NCBI GenBank assembly: GCA_964404505.1 | Contig: CAYOKH010000034.1 | Location: forward strand, 1-19,352 | From: DAOMNN01 sp964404505 | Lineage (GTDB): Bacteria > Pseudomonadota > Gammaproteobacteria > Burkholderiales > Rhodocyclaceae | DNA: 19,352 bases | Direction: 5' to 3' | In this document: piece after piece, positions 7,944-13,289 of the stretch | Layout of the letters: the number at the start of each line of letters is the position of its first letter | Numbering within the stretch: position 1 is the first letter of the stretch | Notes under the pieces: generated by a model | Told to the model about the DNA's origin: nothing | The model's input: only the letters and a program-made list of their open reading frames with translations | The model's database searches: none | Translations under genes and position numbers: made by a program

Positions 7944-8714
7944 ATGTTTACGAGCGAATATGAGTATTTCACTGTCTCGCCGGGAGCGAGCGCGTATCGC
8001 GACTATCTGGCTCTTCGCCACGATGTCTTTTGCAAGGAACTGCAGCGCGTTCCGAGTCCGGGCTGGTTGGCGGAGGATTCATCGCTCGAAACAGATGTAT
8101 ATGACGCGCACAGCATACATGTGTTGTGCACAGCGCGGGACACGGGCGCCGCTGCCGGATGCGGGCGCCTGATCCTGCCCGGTGCGCACGGGCTCAATGT
8201 AAGCGCACGCTATCGTCTGCATTGTCCACCGGTGCCCTCGCATCAGATCGGGGAGATCGGGCGTCTCGGAATTGCCCCGGCCTTACGACGATATCGCGGC
8301 AAGACCGGCGGTGCCGGCGGGAGTGAATGGAACGGGGCGGTCAAGAGGACTCGCGGTTCGCGCCGTGATGAACCGTTCGTGGCGCTCGGTCTTTATCGCG
8401 AGTTGTTCCGGTCAGCCGAACGTCATGGCATCACGCATTGTTATGCCGCGATGGAGCCTTCGTTGGCGCGGCTGCTGAACCGCATCGGGTTTCCGTTCGA
8501 GGCGGCCGGCCAACTGAATCCGCAGGTCTATCCTCCGCGTCGGCCCTATTTCATCGGCGCGCATGCGATTCGCCGCGTGCTGGCTGATCGTGATTCCTGT
8601 CTCTTCAGGTTCATTTTCGGTGATCTGGCAAACGCCTTCGAGAAAGTGCTCAAGGATGTCACGGATTGCGAGACGCCGGCAACGGAGCAAGTCGGCGAAC
8701 CGTGCCTTGGTTGA
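7944..8714 (+). CDS. PEP-CTERM/exosortase-associated acyltransferase, LuxI/FeeM-like (copy 2)
   Basis: Paralogue of the preceding acyltransferase, 256 residues from the ATG at 7944. That start puts it in gap-free register with copy 1 over about the first 90 residues: LRHDVFCKE at 24-32, ETDVYD at 49-54, and GLNVSARY at 83-90 against GLNVTPRY in copy 1. Further landmarks are GEIGRLGI at 103-110, ALGLYRELF at 147-155, and ARLLNRIGFPF at 175-185 followed by PPRRPYFI. A GTG at 7932 would add four residues and is less likely, since GGGG at 7935-7938 serves the ATG. The middle (about 117-142) is basic and variable. The C-terminus after about 225 diverges from copy 1, as expected if acceptor or acyl-chain choice differs. 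Likely a cytoplasmic N-acyl transferase; product unknown. Confidence 0.78.
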   Translation: MFTSEYEYFTVSPGASAYRDYLALRHDVFCKELQRVPSPGWLAEDSSLETDVYDAHSIHVLCTARDTGAAAGCGRLILPGAHGLNVSARYRLHCPPVPSHQIGEIGRLGIAPALRRYRGKTGGAGGSEWNGAVKRTRGSRRDEPFVALGLYRELFRSAERHGITHCYAAMEPSLARLLNRIGFPFEAAGQLNPQVYPPRRPYFIGAHAIRRVLADRDSCLFRFIFGDLANAFEKVLKDVTDCETPATEQVGEPCLG

Positions 8715-8746
8715 ATGCCGGGGGCGCCTGGCACGTCCCGGTAGCC

Positions 8747-8777
8747 AAAAAAACCGCGCCGGCAAAGGCGCGGTTTT
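8747..8777. terminator. bidirectional intrinsic terminator
   Basis: The stem CCGCGCC (8754-8760) pairs with GGCGCGG (8767-8773) around a 6-base loop. A run of seven A (8747-8753) precedes it and four T (8774-8777) follow. On the - strand this gives a GC stem followed by seven T, a strong intrinsic terminator for the PEP-CTERM gene. On the + strand four T follow, a weaker stop for the acyltransferase. It sits exactly between the two convergent genes. Confidence 0.88.
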
Positions 8778-8801
8778 CCAACCGTCCTGTTACGATTGTT
8801 G

Positions 8802-9623
8802 TCAGGCGGCTTTCTTCATGCGGCGGACAGCGCCCAATCCGAGCAGTCCGATGCCGAGCAGAGCCAGGGTAGCCGGTTCCGGCACTTGTTCCCGGTTGAA
8901 CTCGACGCTGCCGTTCAGGGTGTTGGTGCGACAGAAAAGGTCATGTCCTTCGTTGGTGCCGCAGAGTTCCGGGTTGCCAATGGGGTCGACGTTGGTATCG
9001 AGGCGCATGTTGATCGCAACCACCACGTCGGTCCAGTCGGTACCGTCCGCGAAGAACCAGCTACCCGGATCGGCGTACGTGACGATCGCGTAGATGATTG
9101 CATTGGCGACGGTGCCCTCGCTGTCGAACACTTCGAGCGTCAGCAGCAGTGTTTCGGCTCCGACCGGGTCGCCGTTAATGTCGAGGCTGTAGCCGTAGAC
9201 GTTGATGGTGCCCGAGGTGTATTGCGCCAAGATGCCGAGCGGGTCTTCGCCATCGACGAACACAACGGTACCCGCGAGGTCGTCATAGTCAAAGCGCATC
9301 GCGTGCGTGACACCTATGCCTTCATTGTTCTCAGCGCCGAGTATCGCAGTTCCTGAGTCATTGAGATAGCCGGTTACGGTGCCGAAGCCGCTGTCCACGA
9401 CCGAGTCGCCAACCGTAACGCCGCCGCTGTCGTCAAGGTCCGTGTATTCGGACGTGGCGTTGAAATCGACGGCAAGCTGATAGATGAGAGCCGTCTCGCC
9501 ATCGGTTCCGACTGGTGTATCGGCAAAATTGTCGACATCGATATAGAACGGCTCTGCCAGCGCAACGCCCGACATCAGCATTGCCGAAGCGCCGAGTGCT
9601 CCGAGAAGCTTCTTCAGTTTCAT
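8802..9623 (-). CDS. PEP-CTERM sorting-domain protein with an EF-hand-like loop
   Basis: Secreted or surface protein of 273 residues. A signal peptide (MKLKKLLGALGASAML..., cleavage probably after ALA at residue 23) leads to an acidic extracellular body. The C-terminal sorting signal has the VPEP motif at 247-250, a hydrophobic helix, and a basic end RRMKK at 267-271. Exosortase is known to recognise this signal. DLDDSGGVTVGD at 62-73 fits a 12-residue EF-hand/dockerin-like calcium loop (positions 1, 3, 5 and 12 acidic or Ser, Gly at 6). Only two cysteines (C221, C231) are in the mature part, which could form a disulfide. GGAGG (9631-9635) is 7 bases before the ATG. A sigma-54 promoter lies upstream and a strong terminator downstream, so the gene is a single transcription unit. 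It recalls the flocculation-associated PEP-CTERM protein PepA; I hold that as a hypothesis. No exosortase gene is in the window. Confidence 0.93.
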   Translation of the reverse strand: MKLKKLLGALGASAMLMSGVALAEPFYIDVDNFADTPVGTDGETALIYQLAVDFNATSEYTDLDDSGGVTVGDSVVDSGFGTVTGYLNDSGTAILGAENNEGIGVTHAMRFDYDDLAGTVVFVDGEDPLGILAQYTSGTINVYGYSLDINGDPVGAETLLLTLEVFDSEGTVANAIIYAIVTYADPGSWFFADGTDWTDVVVAINMRLDTNVDPIGNPELCGTNEGHDLFCRTNTLNGSVEFNREQVPEPATLALLGIGLLGLGAVRRMKKAA

Positions 9624-9683
9624 GATCAGTCCTCCATGTTGAGGCTTCTTTGTCGCCGATGCGATCAGCCCTACCTCGTTGTG

Positions 9684-9700
9684 AGCATTTGTCGTGCCAG
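9684..9700 (-). promoter_or_regulatory. sigma-54 (RpoN) promoter of the PEP-CTERM gene
   Basis: Read on the - strand, CTGGCACGACAAATGCT matches the sigma-54 consensus YTGGCACGRNNNTTGCW at every fixed position except one (A for the first T of the -12 element). The -24 GG is at 9698-9697 and the -12 GC at 9686-9685, with exactly 10 bases between. Transcription would start near 9673, about 50 bases before the ATG. Sigma-54 control with a PrsK/PrsR two-component system is known for PEP-CTERM genes in other species. The regulator genes are not in this window. Confidence 0.82.
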
Positions 9701-9902
9701 TTTGAGTAAATCCTTATAAAACATAGATATAGTATTGTCTTGCGGTAGCAGGCCTTCGTGAGTGTAAAAAAATCCGACAGATCTGCTCGAGACCGGCGAC
9801 GCTCGAGGCTCGCCCGATCTGCACAGGCATGGACTCAGCCCTTGTCATGTGCGGCAGTCTGGGAAATGATGATGCCCTTGAACCGGGTGCAGGAGACCGA
9901 TC
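9701..9902. promoter_or_regulatory. AT-rich divergent intergenic region upstream of the PEP-CTERM and ThiF-like genes
   Basis: Positions 9705-9740 are clearly AT-rich (including TTATAAAACATAGATATAG) in an otherwise GC-rich window. They lie just upstream of the sigma-54 promoter, where enhancer and IHF-type bending sites are expected. A -10-like TATAGT at 9728-9733 faces the ThiF-like gene, but its nearest -35-like TTGAGT (9702-9707) is 20 bases away, which is too far. No definite operator repeat was recognised. Confidence 0.45.
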
Positions 9903-10775
9903 TTGAGCGCTTTCAACTACGACGAAGCCTTCAGTCGCAACCTCGGCGTGGTCAGCACCGATGAGCACGCTCGTTTGCGCAACGCCACCGTCGCCATTGC
10001 CGGGATGGGCGGAGTGGGAGGGGATTACCTCGTCAGCCTGGTCCGCGCCGGCGTGGGGGGCTTCCATCTGGCGGAGTTTGACGCGTTCGAGTTGGCCAAC
10101 TTCAACCGCCAGTACGGGGCGAATATGGACACCATCGGGCTGCGCAAGCTCGAGGTGATGGTCGAGCAGGCGCGGGCAATCAATCCCGAACTGCGCATCA
10201 CGACCTTCGAGGACGGTGTCAATGCGGGCAATGTCGACGCCTTCCTGTCCGGTGCGGATCTGGCAGTCGATGCGATCGACGCATTCGCGGTGGACATGCA
10301 CCCGCTGCTGGTCGATGCGGCGAGTTCGCGCGGATTGACGACGCTTGCCGCGGTGCCTCTGGGACTGGGCGCCGGGGTTCTGGCGTTCGGCCCGCGCGGG
10401 ATGAGCTACAGGGATTATTTTCGCATCGAGAAGGGCATGAGCGACGACGAGAAGATCGTCCAGTTCATTCTCGGTTTCGCGCCCGAAATGTACCACCTGA
10501 AATATCTCGATCCGAAGTCGATCAACCTGAAGGCGCGCAAGGGCCCCAGTTCGGTGGCCGGTTGCAAGCTCTGTGCCGGTTTCATCACGAGCCAGGCACT
10601 GATCGCGCTGCTTCACCCGGAGGAACTGCGGTTCGTACCCTGGTATACGTATCTGGATGCGCGCCTCAACCGCTTGCGTCACCGTCGCTTGTGGCTCGGA
10701 AATCGAAATCCCTTGCAGCGGCTCAAGAGCTTCGTCGCGAAGCGGCGCCTCGAAAGGATTTCCGGGCAGGCCTGA
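9903..10775 (+). CDS. stand-alone ThiF/E1-like adenylyltransferase
   Basis: Cytoplasmic E1-superfamily protein of 290 residues (ThiF/MoeB/HesA fold). Such enzymes adenylate the C-terminal carboxylate of a ubiquitin-like protein or a small peptide/metabolite. The ATP loop GMGGVGG is at 34-40, D60 is followed by the N-x-N-R-Q signature (NFNRQ, 66-70), and DAIDAF matches the usual D-x-x-D-x-F near the end of the nucleotide domain. Only one CxxC pair is visible (GCKLC), where many E1-like proteins have two for zinc. No rhodanese or nitroreductase domain is fused and no catalytic cysteine motif is evident. The C-terminus is basic (about 255-290). The start is TTG, supported by AGGAG at 9891-9895, 7 bases upstream. 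No ubiquitin-like or peptide substrate gene was seen nearby. It sits between the PEP-CTERM gene and the envelope cluster; its substrate is unknown. Confidence 0.82.
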   Translation: MSAFNYDEAFSRNLGVVSTDEHARLRNATVAIAGMGGVGGDYLVSLVRAGVGGFHLAEFDAFELANFNRQYGANMDTIGLRKLEVMVEQARAINPELRITTFEDGVNAGNVDAFLSGADLAVDAIDAFAVDMHPLLVDAASSRGLTTLAAVPLGLGAGVLAFGPRGMSYRDYFRIEKGMSDDEKIVQFILGFAPEMYHLKYLDPKSINLKARKGPSSVAGCKLCAGFITSQALIALLHPEELRFVPWYTYLDARLNRLRHRRLWLGNRNPLQRLKSFVAKRRLERISGQA

Positions 10776-10823
10776 CTGTTCAGCATTGAAGCGGTCGCGA
10801 CGCGAACTCGTGAAGGTACAAGC

Positions 10824-10854
10824 TGCCCGATGCGCGCCGGGCACGGGGCGTGCA
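10824..10854 (+). promoter_or_regulatory. candidate sigma-54 promoter overlapping an inverted repeat
   Basis: GGGCACGGGGCGTGCA at 10839-10854 fits TGGCACGRNNNTTGCW with two mismatches (first T and first T of the -12 box). GG is at 10840-10841 and GC at 10852-10853 with exactly 10 bases between. The predicted start near 10865 leaves about 50 bases of leader before the LolA-like gene, as for the PEP-CTERM gene. The -24 element overlaps an inverted repeat, TGCCCG (10824-10829) and CGGGCA (10838-10843). Chance matches are more likely in GC-rich DNA, so this is a candidate only. Confidence 0.45.
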
Positions 10855-10916
10855 TCGCGTATGGCATCGGTGTAGTAAGATCGACCGATGTGGGCAATGA
10901 TTGAAGAGAGGGCAGG

Positions 10917-11756
10917 ATGACGCGCAATGGACGGCCGGCGCGAGGTGTGTTCAGTCGGGCTATCCGGTGGTGCTTGATCGTAGCGGGATTTCTGCTTGCG
11001 TCGGGCGATCTCGTGGCGGGTGATGGCGCTGGCCTCGAGCTTGCCCGGCGTGTTCAGGATCGTCCCGACGGTCGAGATGCCGTCTTCCGGGTCACGATGG
11101 CTCTTACGGATGCGGGTCGGCGCCCGCGCGTGCGGAGTATGGTCCTCTATCGGCAGGACGGGGTCCAGGGCGAGGTGTCCACGCTGATACGTTTCACCGA
11201 GCCTACCGATATTGCGGGCACCGGCCTGCTCACCCATGACCTCGACGACGGCAGCTCCAACCAGTGGATCTATCTGCCCGCGATGAAGCGGGTGCGCCGC
11301 GTCGATTCGAATCGCAAGGGGGGGCGGTTCGTCAACTCGGACTACTATTTCGAAGACTTGCGCGACCGCAAGGCTTCCATGGACAAGCACCGGATCATCG
11401 GGCGGGAGACGGTCGCGGGTGTCGAGTGCGAGATCCTCGAAAGCGTGCCGGTCGAGGCGGATAATTCGGTGTACCGGAAACGCGTCAGCTGGATCGATCC
11501 GCAAACCCTTCTGCCGCTGCGAGTCGATTTTTTCGAGCGGTCCGCAGAGCAGCCGAACAAGCGCCTGGAAGTGACACGATTCGAACTGGTTCAGGGGTTC
11601 TGGACGGTCATGGACAGCGTCATGACGGATCTCGTCAAGCGTCACGAGACCCGCCTGACGGTGGAAAGTGCACGATATGACCAGGATCTGCCCGGGCGTC
11701 TGTTCAGTACGCAGTCGCTTGAAGACGATCGCATCGAAAGAAGGTATCGTCCGTAG
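10917..11756 (+). CDS. outer membrane lipoprotein-sorting protein, LolA-like family
   Basis: Periplasmic protein of 279 residues. The N-terminal basic stretch and hydrophobic core (about 16-29) form a signal peptide with likely cleavage after LVAG near residue 35. The rest matches the LolA-like group often annotated as outer membrane lipoprotein-sorting protein. Its signature runs from QWIYLPAMKRVRRVDS at 116-131 through KGGRFVNSDYYFEDLRD at 134-150. The fold is an open beta-barrel able to hold a lipid. It is not classical LolA: such proteins usually sit beside RND/MMPL exporters, as here, and are thought to carry a hydrophobic substrate. GAGAGGG at 10906-10912 serves the ATG. A gap of 149 bases with no terminator separates it from the beta-barrel gene, so one operon is likely. 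A run of seven G (11318-11324) lies within the KGG codons. Confidence 0.82.
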   Translation: MTRNGRPARGVFSRAIRWCLIVAGFLLASGDLVAGDGAGLELARRVQDRPDGRDAVFRVTMALTDAGRRPRVRSMVLYRQDGVQGEVSTLIRFTEPTDIAGTGLLTHDLDDGSSNQWIYLPAMKRVRRVDSNRKGGRFVNSDYYFEDLRDRKASMDKHRIIGRETVAGVECEILESVPVEADNSVYRKRVSWIDPQTLLPLRVDFFERSAEQPNKRLEVTRFELVQGFWTVMDSVMTDLVKRHETRLTVESARYDQDLPGRLFSTQSLEDDRIERRYRP

Positions 11757-11905
11757 GCACGCAGGGTCGGCGCGACCGGCTGTAGCGGCCCGGCCTGCGG
11801 GGCAGGTGCATCCGAACCTTGCCGGGTCCGCGGGCCATCTTGCATCGTGTGCAGGCACGTGTGGGCTGTCGGAACCCAAGACAAGATCGACGGGAGGACA
11901 GGTTG

Positions 11906-13180
11906 ATGAGATACGTTCGAAGTGGCCGGATCGGCGTTTTGCCTGCAATGATCGCGGTGGTCGTTGTCGTGTCTGCAGGGTCCGGGCAAGCGCAGGCCGC
12001 GGACGAAGGGGAGCTGGCGATCGCGGTCGACGTGCTGAGAGTCGAGGCGGGCGCATTCACTGATCGCCCCGGCGCGTCCGGGAGCGCGTTTATCCACGGC
12101 GCGATCAGCGCGCGCGGGTTTAGCGGCGACTGGGAGTACATGCTGGGGGTGCGCTTCGACCACCATTCGCAGTTCGGCTCGCGCGATTATTCGAGATCCC
12201 GCCTCGATTACGGGGAGAACTACCTGCGCTGGCGCGGAACGGATACTCGCATCACCCTGGGGGCACAAATCATCGCCTGGGGGCGTGTCGACGAGATATC
12301 GCCGATCGACCGCCTGGGGCGCACTGATCTGTCGCGCATGGTGGTCGACAGGCTTGACGATCGCCGGCGCGCAGTGCCGGCAGTGCGCGCCGAGCATTTC
12401 GCGGGCGATTTCAAGTTCGATGCGGTGTGGGTGCCGGTGTTCGATGCGGACGTGATGCCGGACCGCAACAGCGTCTGGCATCCCGTGGATACGCGTGCGG
12501 GCCGGATCCTCGGGATCGGCGACGTCCCCGCCCTCGCGGGCGCGCGATTGCGCCAGCACGACCACGGGAGTGGTGGTGGGGGAATTCGGGTGACTCGAGA
12601 CGGCGGCACCGTGGATTATGGGGTGAGCGTGCAGCGCGTCCGTCAATCCCAGCCCTATTACCGGGTCGCTCCCGGTGTATTGACGGCGGTGTATCCCTAC
12701 AGCTGGGTCGTCGGCGGCGAATTCGAAATGGAGAAAGCGGGAGCGACATGGCGGCTCGAAGCTGCATGGAGCAGCGATATCCCGATCACTACCGATACGT
12801 TCGCGTATCGAACCCGTCCGGCGTTCGACCTTGTCGTGGGGACGGAATTCTTTCCCGCCGACAGGGATACGCGAGTGACTTTGCAGCTTGGCGCGCGCAA
12901 GATCCATGCCGACATGTCGACTCTCGACCGCAAGGAGATCTACAGCCTGACCGGCGAGATCGAGCACCCGTTTGGGCTCGGTCGCTGGCGCGCCGACCTG
13001 CGTTTCGTCGCCGGGCTCGGCGCCCGTGATCTGTATTTGAACCCTGCGATCACCTACCTCGGTATCGATAACCATGAGATCTTTCTCGCAGGGCACATTT
13101 TCAGCGGTGAGTCGCGTACGCTGGGCGGCTACTATCGGAAGAACGATTCCCTCATGCTGGGTTGGCGTGCGCATTTCTGA
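11906..13180 (+). CDS. outer-membrane beta-barrel protein of an RND exporter cluster
   Basis: Protein of 424 residues with a long signal peptide (hydrophobic core about 12-25, cleavage probably after AQA near residue 31). The mature part alternates short amphipathic strands, is rich in Gly, Tyr, Trp and Arg, has almost no cysteine, and ends in phenylalanine (LGWRAHF), the usual C-terminal beta-signal of outer-membrane proteins. The general style resembles DUF1302-type barrels that pair with LolA-like and MMPL genes, but I cannot confirm the family. GGGAGG at 11892-11897 is 8 bases before the ATG at 11906. An in-frame upstream ATG at 11819 would place a charged 29-residue tail before the signal peptide and was rejected. 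It may be the outer-membrane exit or receptor for the substrate of the RND protein. Confidence 0.75.
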   Translation: MRYVRSGRIGVLPAMIAVVVVVSAGSGQAQAADEGELAIAVDVLRVEAGAFTDRPGASGSAFIHGAISARGFSGDWEYMLGVRFDHHSQFGSRDYSRSRLDYGENYLRWRGTDTRITLGAQIIAWGRVDEISPIDRLGRTDLSRMVVDRLDDRRRAVPAVRAEHFAGDFKFDAVWVPVFDADVMPDRNSVWHPVDTRAGRILGIGDVPALAGARLRQHDHGSGGGGIRVTRDGGTVDYGVSVQRVRQSQPYYRVAPGVLTAVYPYSWVVGGEFEMEKAGATWRLEAAWSSDIPITTDTFAYRTRPAFDLVVGTEFFPADRDTRVTLQLGARKIHADMSTLDRKEIYSLTGEIEHPFGLGRWRADLRFVAGLGARDLYLNPAITYLGIDNHEIFLAGHIFSGESRTLGGYYRKNDSLMLGWRAHF

Positions 13181-13289
13181 CAGTATGTGCTCGGGGCATG
13201 ACGGCAATCCCGGGCGTCATCGCTTCGGAGGCCGTGCGACATGGACCTGCGTTGCCGCGGCGTATCGGGCGCCCTGAGTTTGCGTCGTC

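Noticed and set aside
7690..8172. 160-codon frame starting GTG that overlaps the stop of acyltransferase copy 1
   Set aside because: The first 30 residues look protein-like, but it continues 229 bases into acyltransferase copy 2 in another frame, turns Arg/Cys-rich, and lacks a ribosome site of its own.
9714..12056. 780-codon open frame on the - strand spanning the ThiF-like and LolA-like genes
   Set aside because: It runs antisense through two well-supported genes and an intergenic region, with Arg/Pro-rich low-complexity sequence and no domain signature.
11642..13207. 521-codon open frame on the - strand opposite the beta-barrel gene
   Set aside because: The + strand frame has a signal peptide, ribosome site and terminal Phe; the antisense frame shows no motif.
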